Made by a program: the position numbers and the translations under genes
From: Gemmatimonadota bacterium
GTDB taxonomy: Bacteria; 4572-55; J002
Direction: 5' to 3'
DNA length: 21,713 nucleotides
Assembly: GCA_003697105.1 (NCBI GenBank)
Contig: RFFQ01000056.1
Coordinates: 1 to 21,713, forward strand
The notes under the pieces: model-generated
The model's database searches: none
Seen by the model: the letters and a program-made list of their open reading frames with translations, nothing else
What the model was told of the DNA's origin: nothing
Shown here: positions 1 to 7,572 of the stretch, piece after piece
Layout of the letters: each line of letters starts with the position of its first letter
Numbering within the stretch: position 1 is the first letter of the stretch

Positions 1-975
1 ATTCATGGGCTTGGCAGTCAAGGCAATGTTTGGGTGGATAAATACGGTTTACCTGCCAAATTACAACAAGAACTCAATCTTGAATTTGGTGGGATTTTAT
101 CGCTTACCGATAAAAATAGGATAACCGTTTCTCCCATAGACGCTAGTGGGTATGATGTTTTTGCCGTTTCACTCAGTGACCCGTACGGTTCTATTCCGGT
201 TTTAGCCGGTGAGCTCGAACGATTCGTCAAATACGTTCGCAAAATCACCAGAGCAAAACGAGTTACTCTGGTGGGGTTTAGTATGGGCGGAGTTGTTGCC
301 CGGCAGTATGTGGTTGATCATCCTCGGAATCATCATGTACACCGGTTAATCACAATCGCCAGTCCTCATCAGGGTAGCGGTCTGGCTTTGATCGGCGATA
401 TTCTGGCATGGGCGCCCGATAACCTTGAAGATGACATTGCCAAAGGGATTAATTGGGTCGCAAAAGATGTTATCAATTTAGAAGGATTTGAAGTTACATC
501 TGCCGCAATTAGCGATTTACGACCTCCTCGTTCTCATTCCAACGACGCTCTTTTTCCGGGTGAAACTTATCTGTACCAATTAAATAACAAACCGCATCCG
601 CTTGATATAGAGTATGTGTGCGTTATTGTTAGGGTGGGTCTACAAAGTCTGATTGATGATGCAATGGAAGAGATGGTAAAAAAATTATATAATTTGGAGT
701 ATGATGACGGGAATAAGACGGTACTCGCCGTTAAAATCACGACTATTCTGTCAGGCACACTCAGTAAATTAATATCTGCCTTGCCACAAGGTAAAATTGA
801 TTTGTTGGGTAGTACGGATGGAGTTGTTAGTTCCACCAGTCAGGATTTACGCCAATTGCCTTTCTTTCAAAATCCCGAAATCGTTACGGCATATGAGATT
901 GAAGGCATTCCCCATTTGGAAGCCTGTGTTGAACATGAATTTATGATTGAAGCATTAGGTTTCGATCATCCGTAG
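1..975 (+). CDS. Lipase-like alpha/beta hydrolase, 5' end cut by window edge
   Basis: The reading frame is open from base 1, so the true start lies outside the window; a GTG at 34 is internal. The first visible residues read IHGLGSQGNVW, the HG-x-x-G oxyanion-hole strand of alpha/beta hydrolases. GFSMGG follows, with the nucleophile Ser codon at 280-282, then IASPHQGSG, as in lipases and PGAP1-like esterases. Near the end STDGVV (Asp codon 817-819) and IPHLE (His codon 913-915) fit the rest of the catalytic triad. It is therefore probably a lipase or esterase; the substrate cannot be told, and the signal peptide, if any, is not visible. The gene looks AT-richer than its neighbours (20 of 60 bases are G or C at 661-720), which may mean transfer or weak selection. 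It is transcribed separately from the next gene, which has its own promoter. Confidence 0.85.
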   Translation: MHGLGSQGNVWVDKYGLPAKLQQELNLEFGGILSLTDKNRITVSPIDASGYDVFAVSLSDPYGSIPVLAGELERFVKYVRKITRAKRVTLVGFSMGGVVARQYVVDHPRNHHVHRLITIASPHQGSGLALIGDILAWAPDNLEDDIAKGINWVAKDVINLEGFEVTSAAISDLRPPRSHSNDALFPGETYLYQLNNKPHPLDIEYVCVIVRVGLQSLIDDAMEEMVKKLYNLEYDDGNKTVLAVKITTILSGTLSKLISALPQGKIDLLGSTDGVVSSTSQDLRQLPFFQNPEIVTAYEIEGIPHLEACVEHEFMIEALGFDHP

Positions 976-1002
976 CATATTCCCCCTGAAATAACCAAAA
1001 CC

Positions 1003-1031
1003 TTGACAAACCCCGTTTTCCCCACTATCTT
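1003..1031 (+). promoter_or_regulatory. Sigma70-type promoter for the radical SAM/rng/rplU block
   Basis: A perfect -35 TTGACA (1003-1008), a 17-base spacer and -10 TATCTT (1026-1031) lie just after the hydrolase stop. The expected start of transcription is near 1038, leaving about 45 bases before the ATG at 1084. No Shine-Dalgarno motif is visible before that ATG. The same -35 and spacing recur at three other promoters in the window. Confidence 0.75.
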
Positions 1032-1083
1032 ACCCCCAATTTGCCGTTAAGCACTGTTCAGACCATTTGACACCGCCCCTATT

Positions 1084-3723
1084 ATGCAATTTACTGACAT
1101 TAAAGACCATATTCTGCCGTTGGTAGAAAAGCCCAACCGTTATGTGAGTAACGAACTGAACGTTATCCGCAAGGATCATGATCAGGTCAAGCTCTCCTTT
1201 GCGCTCTGCTTTCCGGATACCTACGAAATCGGGATGTCCCATTTGGGCTTCAAGATTTTATACCACATCCTAAATAAGCGGGATGATGTCGTCGCAGAAC
1301 GAGCTTTTGCCCCGTGGGTGGATATGGAAAATCTGATGCGCCACCACCAAATCCCGCTCTTTTCGCACGAAACCTACACCCCGCTACGTGATTTCGATAT
1401 TTTAGGCTTTACACTCCAATACGAATTGAGCTATACTAATATATTGAATATGCTCGATTTGGCTCAAGTGCCGGTGTTAGCGGCAGAGCGAACCGGTACC
1501 GACCCGTTGGTCATCGCCGGCGGTCCCTGTGCCTCCAATACAGAGCCGATTCATCTTTTTGTGGATGCGGTGTTGATCGGTGAAGGTGAAGATGCCGTGC
1601 ATGACATTGTGGATGCGATCATCGCCGCGAAGGCAAAAGCGCTGTCGCGCGAGGAAACGCTCTTTGAAATCGCCCAAATTGAGGGCATGTATGTCCCTCG
1701 TTTTTATGATCAACTTGATGATGGTCAGATTGTACCCAATCGCGACGGCATTCCAGAAACGGTTAAACGCCGTTTTGTGCCGGAACTCCGTTACGAAGAT
1801 ATTCCCACCGATCCGGTGGTGCCGAGTACGGGCGTCATCCACGAACGTGCCATGATTGAAGTCATGCGAGGCTGTACCGTCGGTTGCCGCTTTTGTCACG
1901 CCGGAATGTACTATCGTCCGGTGCGGGAGCGGTCGGCAAGTGATGTGATCGATCTGACCAAAAAAGTACTAAAAAGTACGGGTTACGATAATGTCTCCCT
2001 GATTTCGCTCTCCTCGGCAGATTATACCTGCGTGGCGGATGTGGTCCAACAGATCAATGAGGCGTACGGCGATGATAAAATTTCGATTTCATTACCCTCT
2101 TTACGCCCGGATGTGTTTACTGTGGATTTGGCAGATGGGGTTTCATCGGTCAAAAAGAGCGGTTTGACGTTCGCGCTGGAAGCCGGTACGCAACGTCTGC
2201 GGGATGTCATCAACAAGCCTAACTCCGAAGAAGCCCTTTTCCGAGTCGCAGAAGATGCGTTTAAGAAGGGCTGGCAGACGGTCAAGCTCTATTTTATGAT
2301 CGGTTTGCCCACGGAAACCACTGAAGATTTGGATGGGATTGTCCGGGTTATCAATACGGTGTACCGGCTGGGAAGACAGCACGGTAAAGGTCGGATTACC
2401 ATCAATGCGACTATCTCTCCCTTCGTGCCCAAACCACACACGCCGTTCCAGTGGGAAGCTCAAGACACCATCCGCACTTTTTACAAAAAGGTGCATTATT
2501 TGGAATCAAAGTTGACAAATCGTAACATTAATGTTAAGTATCACGCCCCGCACGGGTCGTATTTGGAATGTGTTCTGGCACGGGGTGATCGGCGGGTGAG
2601 CGAGGTGGTTTATCAGGCATGGCGCAAAGGGTGTCGCTTTGATGCGTGGGATGAATTTTTTCGTTTTGATACATGGCTGGATACCTTTGCCGAGCTCGGT
2701 GTTGACCCGGACGAATTTACCCAAGAACACACATTTGAGCAACACCTACCCTGGGATCATATCGATATTCATGCACGCAAAAAATTCTTGTGGAAAGACC
2801 GGCAAAAAGCGTATGAAAATGCGCCGTTAGCGGATTGCCGTTGGGAAAAATGCCATGCTTGCGGCGTACCACGAGGCAAGACGTGCAATGTGCTCGCGGG
2901 TGTCCATCCGGTGATGGGAGAGAGTGTCGATCCCCCATTTGCCGCAATGGAGCAACAACTCATTTCGGCGGAAAGCCTGAAGCGAACCCCGGCGATCCAC
3001 CGCCCACTCAATGGACAACTTACCCAGCGTAATGGTAACGGACAGGCTCCGAAAATGCCGGTCAAGTATCGGTTTAAGCTGACCCGTGACGAACGCTTTC
3101 GCTTTATCTCCCACCGGGATTTTATGGAGATAATCAACAAAGCGTTACGGCGGTCAGAGTTGCCGTTGGCATACACCCAAGGTTATTCACCTCGACCTAA
3201 GATCAGCTTTGGTCCCTCGTTGCCGCTGGGAATGAGTAGTTTCGCCGAGTATTTCGATCTGCAATTAAATGAAGAGATCGACCACTTGCGGGATCGGTTC
3301 AATCGCGTGTTACCGGATGGTATTGCGGTCCAACATGTCAAATTGATTGCGGGTAAAGTGCCTTCTCTCTCGGCGGTGGTGGATACGGCGGTTTATACCG
3401 TTGCCGGTTTGGAGTGTCCCACGCCCCATCAAGTGGAGTCATTCCTTGCCCAAGATGAAATTTGGGTCGAGCGAAACGGGAAAAAGAAGCGGCGAAAATC
3501 GATCAACATTCGTCCGCTGATTCATGATATTACGGTACAACCGGAGAACGGTATCTGGCAATTGGTGCTGGAGACCGGTAATCAGGGTCATGGCAGACCG
3601 GATGAAATTCTACTCCTTTTAAGTGATATTTCAGCGCAAGATATTTTGAAGTTGCAGATGGTGCGCACCGATCTGCTTATTCGTCAGGAGGATCACTTTC
3701 TGACGCCAATGGATATTATTTAA
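1084..3723 (+). CDS. B12-binding-type radical SAM protein (TIGR03960-like) fused to DUF2344
   Basis: The 879-residue protein has three visible parts. Residues about 1-230 resemble the cobalamin-binding-like N-terminus of the TIGR03960 family (FPDTYEIGMSHLG, then AGGPCASNTEP and GEGEDAVHD). The radical SAM core carries the CxxxCxxC cluster motif as C264, C268 and C271 (RGCTVGCRFC), so it should bind a 4Fe-4S cluster and cleave S-adenosylmethionine. Four further cysteines (C585, C590, C593, C601) form a second possible metal site. From about residue 656 a DUF2344 (TIGR03936) domain follows (FRFISHRDFM, YSPRPKISFGPSLPLG). In other bacteria these two domains are fused or adjacent and sit next to rng, rplU and rpmA, as here. 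The family's reaction is not known to me; an RNA or translation role is suggested only by gene neighbours. ATG 1084 fits the family N-terminus. Confidence 0.9.
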   Translation: MQFTDIKDHILPLVEKPNRYVSNELNVIRKDHDQVKLSFALCFPDTYEIGMSHLGFKILYHILNKRDDVVAERAFAPWVDMENLMRHHQIPLFSHETYTPLRDFDILGFTLQYELSYTNILNMLDLAQVPVLAAERTGTDPLVIAGGPCASNTEPIHLFVDAVLIGEGEDAVHDIVDAIIAAKAKALSREETLFEIAQIEGMYVPRFYDQLDDGQIVPNRDGIPETVKRRFVPELRYEDIPTDPVVPSTGVIHERAMIEVMRGCTVGCRFCHAGMYYRPVRERSASDVIDLTKKVLKSTGYDNVSLISLSSADYTCVADVVQQINEAYGDDKISISLPSLRPDVFTVDLADGVSSVKKSGLTFALEAGTQRLRDVINKPNSEEALFRVAEDAFKKGWQTVKLYFMIGLPTETTEDLDGIVRVINTVYRLGRQHGKGRITINATISPFVPKPHTPFQWEAQDTIRTFYKKVHYLESKLTNRNINVKYHAPHGSYLECVLARGDRRVSEVVYQAWRKGCRFDAWDEFFRFDTWLDTFAELGVDPDEFTQEHTFEQHLPWDHIDIHARKKFLWKDRQKAYENAPLADCRWEKCHACGVPRGKTCNVLAGVHPVMGESVDPPFAAMEQQLISAESLKRTPAIHRPLNGQLTQRNGNGQAPKMPVKYRFKLTRDERFRFISHRDFMEIINKALRRSELPLAYTQGYSPRPKISFGPSLPLGMSSFAEYFDLQLNEEIDHLRDRFNRVLPDGIAVQHVKLIAGKVPSLSAVVDTAVYTVAGLECPTPHQVESFLAQDEIWVERNGKKKRRKSINIRPLIHDITVQPENGIWQLVLETGNQGHGRPDEILLLLSDISAQDILKLQMVRTDLLIRQEDHFLTPMDII

Positions 3724-3756
3724 AATGATCTTCCGGGATGTACGGTGTTTGTTTAA

Positions 3757-3783
3757 GGATGGGGTAAGTATTATACCCGATCC
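3757..3783 (+). promoter_or_regulatory. Leader hairpin before rng
   Basis: GGAT (3757-3760) pairs with ATCC (3780-3783). After one G-G mismatch, GGGTA (3762-3766) pairs with TACCC (3774-3778), leaving a 7-base loop. It lies 41 bases before the rng start in the only sizeable gap of this block. No T-run follows, so it is not an obvious terminator. It could be a processing or autoregulatory site, since E. coli RNase E controls its own mRNA through the leader; that role is inference. Confidence 0.45.
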
Positions 3784-3824
3784 ATTCGATCTTTGAACTT
3801 TAAATATGGGGTTTTTCAAGTGTA

Positions 3825-5408
3825 ATGTACACGGAGATTATTGTTAATGTGAACCCTAACGAAACACGAATCGCCATTTTGGAGGATCAACAATTAGTTG
3901 AATTATTGATTGAACGCGCCGAAAAGCGGCGAGTCGTTGGGGATATTTATAAAGGACGTGTGGATGCCGTGATTCCCGGAATGCAAGCGGCATTTGTCGA
4001 TATTGGGATGGAGAAAGCCGCATTTTTACACGTCTCGGATATGTTAGATATGGATACCTACAATCGGGAATTTCTGGATATGGATGATGACGATGAGGAT
4101 GAAACCAGTACCAATGGGAAATCAAACCGCAAACGATCCACCCGCCGGACACGGCGCGAGTACAAACCGATCCAGAAAATCTTGAAAGAAGGACAGGAAA
4201 TTATTGTTCAAGTCAAAAAAGAACCCATTAGTACGAAAGGCGCCCGGATTACTACCCAAATTTCGTTAGCAGGACGGTTTTTAGTGATGATGCCGGGAGC
4301 CGCCAGTATCGGGGTTTCACGTAAAATTCAAGATGAAGGCCGGCGTAAAGAATTAAAAAAATTTCTCCGGCGCTTGCTCACCGAATCTAACTCAGATGCT
4401 GGCTTTATTGTTCGCACGGCTGCCGGCGAACAAAGCAACGAAGACCTAAAAGAGGATATGCAAACGCTGGAAGCCCTCTGGAATGAGATCAAGCAGAAAG
4501 CGGATAAAGCAAAACCACCAGCGTTGATTCATCAGGATGCCGAAATGGTCGGCGGGTTAGTGCGGGATGTTTTCACCAAAGAAACCAACCGGCTGGTCAT
4601 CGATGACAAAGATGAATACGAGGATATTTGTAACTATCTGGAAACGTACGCTCCAGAACTGAAAGAAAAAACAAAGTTATATACCGAAGATACACCGATC
4701 TTTGATGCCTATAGTATTGAGCCGCAAATTGAAAAAGCTCTGCGCCGGAAAGTATGGCTCCGAAGCGGGGGTTATATTATCATCGATCATACGGAAGCGC
4801 TGACGGCAATCGATGTCAACACCGGTAAATTCATTGGGCGGGAAAATCAGGAACAGACGATCTTACAAACCAATCTGGAAGCCGCCGATGAAATTGCGCG
4901 GCAACTTCGGTTACGCGACATCGGGGGAATCATTGTGTTGGATTTTATCGATATGGAGCATGAATCCAACAAACAAAAAGTGTTAAACGCCCTAAAAAAT
5001 GCGATGCGAAATGACCGTAGCCGTCCTAAAATATGTCAAGTCAGCGATTTGGGCTTGATTGAGATGACCCGTAAGCGTGTTCGTCCCAGTTTGGTCAACA
5101 CGTTTTATGAACCTTGCCCGACATGTGATGGTACCGGGCGAGTCGTCTCGCGCTCCACAACAGCGATGAAAATCGAACGCTGGTTGAACCGTGCCGGTGC
5201 GTATTCCAGCGAGCGGGATTTGCTGGTCTATGCCCATCCGGTGATTGTGGACTTTATTTCCGGAGAAGATGATGCGCGCCTGTCTCATCTTCGGGAAAAA
5301 TATAAGATGGACATCAAATTTGAGGTTGACCCCAACCTCAGAATTGATAAATTTAAGATTGTTTCGATCCGTACCGGTGAAGAGATCACCGAACATTTTT
5401 TGAGTTGA
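3825..5408 (+). CDS. rng: Ribonuclease G/E family endoribonuclease
   Basis: This 527-residue single-strand-specific endoribonuclease should process rRNA and decay mRNA in the cytoplasm. The N-terminus (VNVNPNETRIAILED, then GDIYKGRVDAVIPGMQAAFVD) is the conserved start of RNase G/E and leads into the S1 RNA-binding domain. That domain carries an insertion of acidic then basic residues at about 85-110 (DDDDEDE, then RKRSTRRTRRE). The two catalytic metal-binding aspartates are D330 (AIDVNTGKF) and D373 (VLDFIDME). The zinc-link cysteines are C431 and C434 (CPTC). These spacings, 43 and 101 residues from D330, equal those of E. coli RNase E D303, D346 and C404. The length suits RNase G; there is no long C-terminal degradosome scaffold. 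It follows the radical SAM gene after about 100 bases and is preceded by a hairpin. Confidence 0.95.
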   Translation: MYTEIIVNVNPNETRIAILEDQQLVELLIERAEKRRVVGDIYKGRVDAVIPGMQAAFVDIGMEKAAFLHVSDMLDMDTYNREFLDMDDDDEDETSTNGKSNRKRSTRRTRREYKPIQKILKEGQEIIVQVKKEPISTKGARITTQISLAGRFLVMMPGAASIGVSRKIQDEGRRKELKKFLRRLLTESNSDAGFIVRTAAGEQSNEDLKEDMQTLEALWNEIKQKADKAKPPALIHQDAEMVGGLVRDVFTKETNRLVIDDKDEYEDICNYLETYAPELKEKTKLYTEDTPIFDAYSIEPQIEKALRRKVWLRSGGYIIIDHTEALTAIDVNTGKFIGRENQEQTILQTNLEAADEIARQLRLRDIGGIIVLDFIDMEHESNKQKVLNALKNAMRNDRSRPKICQVSDLGLIEMTRKRVRPSLVNTFYEPCPTCDGTGRVVSRSTTAMKIERWLNRAGAYSSERDLLVYAHPVIVDFISGEDDARLSHLREKYKMDIKFEVDPNLRIDKFKIVSIRTGEEITEHFLS

Positions 5409-5462
5409 TGAATCGTTAATTCGCCCATCATGATTCATAACTTTTTCAGAAAGGTGAACCAA

Positions 5463-6227
5463 ATGAAACTCTTTTCAATCATGCGTCGAGGTGTTAATTT
5501 TGCGGGCATCGCTGCAATCGCCATGTTTTTTGTACAGTGTGGGGATAACAGTGATGACGTCAGCGGGATTTCCGGTTCCGCGGCAATTACCGGACAGGTT
5601 GTCATCAAAAGTACCGCCACCAACGGGGTGGGAGAAATTCAGTTTGAGACCCTGGGCTACCAACAAGCCACCGGTATTCATGTCGAATTGTGTGAGTTGG
5701 TTGATTTTGAAACGACCGTCTGCGGTATCGATACGGTTTCAAGCCGAAAAGGAGTCTATAGCTTCGGCTTCCAGCAAGCGGGTACTTACATTGTCAAAGC
5801 CCGTATCAACGATTATATCGAAGCTGAAGGGGATAGTTCCGTTATTCTGTATGATAAATCCCGTGTGAATGGTCCGACAATTTCGTTTGGACCCTATCCA
5901 CGCTATCAAGGGACATTACTCACTGCCAATCGATTACCGTTCCCGAACCCCTTTACCGAAACCGTTACCCTACTTATCAACGCTGGGGACATCGAAAGCG
6001 GTTCTACCGGCGATTTGAAAGTGCGTCTGTTTGATGTTACCGGTGAAGAAATAATGGTGTTGCTCGATGAACGCGACGTTACCCCGGGCGCGCAGCAAAT
6101 TATATGGGATGGAATGAATAAGAGCGGGATCGAAATGCCTGCCGGAATGTATTTTTACGTCGTCACGTGGTACGATAACGAAACAAATGATTTTGAAGGA
6201 TATGTTGGTAATTTTATGAAACGGTAA
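5463..6227 (+). CDS. Secreted lipoprotein with FlgD-like C-terminal domain
   Basis: I chose ATG 5463 (254 residues) because AAAGGTGA precedes it and it begins a signal sequence; an in-frame ATG at 5430 would add 11 residues before it. The hydrophobic segment GIAAIAMFFVQC ends in Cys26, followed by a polar GDNSDD run, so it is probably a lipoprotein with a loose lipobox. Residues about 40-140 look like a carboxypeptidase-regulatory or Cna-B type beta-sandwich (ITGQV, GVYSFGFQQAGTYIVKARI). The last 90 residues (FPNPFTETVTL, VRLFDVTGEE, PAGMYFYVV, VGNFMKR) match the FlgD Ig-like/type-A sorting-domain style of FCB-group secreted proteins. It sits between rng and rplU, so it is probably co-transcribed with translation genes. 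The function is unknown. Confidence 0.75.
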   Translation: MKLFSIMRRGVNFAGIAAIAMFFVQCGDNSDDVSGISGSAAITGQVVIKSTATNGVGEIQFETLGYQQATGIHVELCELVDFETTVCGIDTVSSRKGVYSFGFQQAGTYIVKARINDYIEAEGDSSVILYDKSRVNGPTISFGPYPRYQGTLLTANRLPFPNPFTETVTLLINAGDIESGSTGDLKVRLFDVTGEEIMVLLDERDVTPGAQQIIWDGMNKSGIEMPAGMYFYVVTWYDNETNDFEGYVGNFMKR

Positions 6228-6234
6228 CTTTTTT

Positions 6235-6251
6235 AGGAGGATTGAGTCTTG
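6235..6251 (+). promoter_or_regulatory. Shine-Dalgarno and TTG start of rplU
   Basis: AGGAGG at 6235-6240 is a full Shine-Dalgarno and lies 8 bases before TTG at 6249-6251. An in-frame TGA at 6243-6245 excludes any earlier start. The next in-frame alternative, GTG 6261, would remove the conserved MYAI start of L21. This decides for a TTG start codon. Confidence 0.85.
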
Positions 6252-6560
6252 TACGCAATTGTGAATATTGGTGGATTCCAATACAAAGTTCAGAAAGATA
6301 TGCAACTGAAAGTGCCTCGCTTGAGTGCCGAAGAAGGGGCATCTGTGGATTTAGACCATGTACTCTTGGTCTCGAACGGCGATGATGTCCAAATCGGGAA
6401 ACCGTTGGTGGAGGGTGCAAAAGTAAGCGCCGAGGTGCTGGAGCATGGTAAACACCGCAAAGTGATGGTTGTCAAGAAAAAACGGCGCAAAGGCTATAAG
6501 CGCCGGAACGGTCACCGCCAACTCTACACCGCCATACGGATTACTGGTATCCATGCGTAG
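6249..6560 (+). CDS. rplU: 50S ribosomal protein L21
   Basis: The 103-residue product is full length for L21, a protein of the large ribosomal subunit that binds 23S rRNA. MYAIVNIGGFQYKVQKD is the family start, where GGKQYKV is usual. VLLVSNGDDVQIGKPLVEGAKV is the central part. The basic tail KKKRRKGYKRRNGHRQ is the RNA-binding signature. Translation starts at TTG with a strong Shine-Dalgarno, which is unusual for a highly expressed ribosomal gene. The stop overlaps the next gene by 8 bases (ATGCGTAG), so the two are translationally coupled. rpmA would be the normal next gene but comes only after the exported protein. Confidence 0.97.
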   Translation: MYAIVNIGGFQYKVQKDMQLKVPRLSAEEGASVDLDHVLLVSNGDDVQIGKPLVEGAKVSAEVLEHGKHRKVMVVKKKRRKGYKRRNGHRQLYTAIRITGIHA

Positions 6561-7194
6561 AACGTTGTGGCAGACACTGTTTGTAATGCTTTTCTGGTTG
6601 GGATGGGGTCTTATTTCCACCGCCGCGGGTGGGTCACCGGTTGTGGAAACCTATTACCCGATCAACGTAGATAGTTATTGGGTTTACGAGGCGGAAGGGG
6701 GGCGGTTTGATGGGTTGCGCGGCGAATATCGCTTTACCGGGCAAACCCAACTTGCTGATGGCTCACTCGTCTGGATTCGGGTATGGTCTGTGACACTTCC
6801 CTCTGGGGAAATCGCCCGCGATACCAGCTTTGTGTTGGTTGATGAAACACAACACCAAATACATCTTATCGGAGACCGCCTACGACGGGATGAGATGATT
6901 TTTCTCACGGAAAATCTGGATCCGGGCGATTCGTGGCAAGCATCCCCCTACCACCAAATGCAACAGGTACATGTGGTCGCCACCGAGGTCAATGCACTGG
7001 TGCCTGCCGGTATGTTTGCCCACTGTGTGCGGTTAGAACGCACCAATCAGGATTTTGCCAAGTTTAGCTATCTATTAGCCCCTGCGGTGGGCATGATTGA
7101 GTTTGGAACAAAGGTCAATACTAACAAAGTTCGGAACAAAGATGCACCATTGCCCGAAACCACGTGGCGCTTAGTCGAATATTCAATTCCATAG
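6553..7194 (+). CDS. Exported protein of unknown function between rplU and rpmA
   Basis: ATG 6553 gives a 213-residue protein; the frame stays open upstream, but only inside rplU and with no signal peptide. From 6553 the first 26 residues form a typical signal sequence (MRRTLWQTLFVMLFWLGW, then ISTAAGG), so the product should be periplasmic or surface-linked. The mature part begins YYPINVDSYWVYE, a pattern I associate with small beta-rich exported proteins of candidate phyla and Bacteroidota relatives that often read YYPL..G..W.Y. The rest is rich in beta-strand-like stretches (RFTGQTQLADGSLVWIRVW, PAGMFAHCVRLERTN). I do not recognise a catalytic motif. It overlaps rplU by 8 bases and ends 33 bases before rpmA. 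It is not Prp, the cysteine protease often found at this place. Confidence 0.75.
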   Translation: MRRTLWQTLFVMLFWLGWGLISTAAGGSPVVETYYPINVDSYWVYEAEGGRFDGLRGEYRFTGQTQLADGSLVWIRVWSVTLPSGEIARDTSFVLVDETQHQIHLIGDRLRRDEMIFLTENLDPGDSWQASPYHQMQQVHVVATEVNALVPAGMFAHCVRLERTNQDFAKFSYLLAPAVGMIEFGTKVNTNKVRNKDAPLPETTWRLVEYSIP

Positions 7195-7227
7195 TGAAAA
7201 TTTAATCCAGAGTAAGGAGATTTACGA

Positions 7228-7488
7228 ATGGCTCATAAAAAAGGTGTGGGGAGTACCCGCAACGGTCGAGACAGTAATCCCCAATATCGCGGGGTGAAAA
7301 AGTACGGTGGTGAGTTTGTCCGCGCCGGTAATATTATTGTCCGGCAATGTGGCACAAAGATTCATCCCGGTGAAAACGTCGGTCTGGGCAGTGATTACAC
7401 CATTTTTGCCTTGATTGATGGTGTCGTTAAATTTGAGCGGAAAGACCGGAAACGCAAAAAAGTTAGTGTTTACCCCCAAGACGCGTAA
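7228..7488 (+). CDS. rpmA: 50S ribosomal protein L27
   Basis: The 86-residue product is the L27 protein near the peptidyl-transferase centre. The start [16 protein letters not shown] is the family signature, followed by [21 protein letters not shown] and [17 protein letters not shown]. The N-terminus has no extension requiring cleavage, which agrees with the lack of a prp gene between rplU and rpmA. A Shine-Dalgarno AAGGAG lies 8 bases before ATG 7228. A hairpin terminator follows the gene. Confidence 0.98.
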   Translation: MAHKKGVGSTRNGRDSNPQYRGVKKYGGEFVRAGNIIVRQCGTKIHPGENVGLGSDYTIFALIDGVVKFERKDRKRKKVSVYPQDA

Positions 7489-7512
7489 CACAACTGGTCA
7501 AGATGAGAAATC

Positions 7513-7555
7513 AAAGGGTTAGAATATCAATTTGATAGGCTAGCCCTTTATTTTT
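7513..7555 (+). terminator. Rho-independent terminator after rpmA
   Basis: AAAGGGTTAG (7513-7522) pairs with CTAGCCCTTT (7540-7549), 10 pairs with one G-U. A short inner stem, TATC (7525-7528) with GATA (7534-7537), caps it. T at 7551-7555 extends the T-rich tail. It ends the ribosomal block and lies only 17 bases before the tmk ATG, so it could also attenuate read-through into tmk. Confidence 0.75.
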
Positions 7556-7572
7556 GGAATAAGGAAGAGACC

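Noticed and set aside
1067-1072. Second TTGACA just before the radical SAM gene
   Set aside because: A -10 at the right distance would fall inside the gene and no good match is there.
1477-1899. Open frame of 140 codons on the minus strand inside the radical SAM gene
   Set aside because: It is opposite a strongly conserved gene, has no ribosome site and no family pattern; it is a shadow of the coding strand. The same holds for minus frames at 2769-3176, 4992-5462, 13125-13523 and 14281-14730.
6469-6552. Longer start of the exported protein inside rplU
   Set aside because: It would put 28 non-hydrophobic residues before a clear signal peptide.
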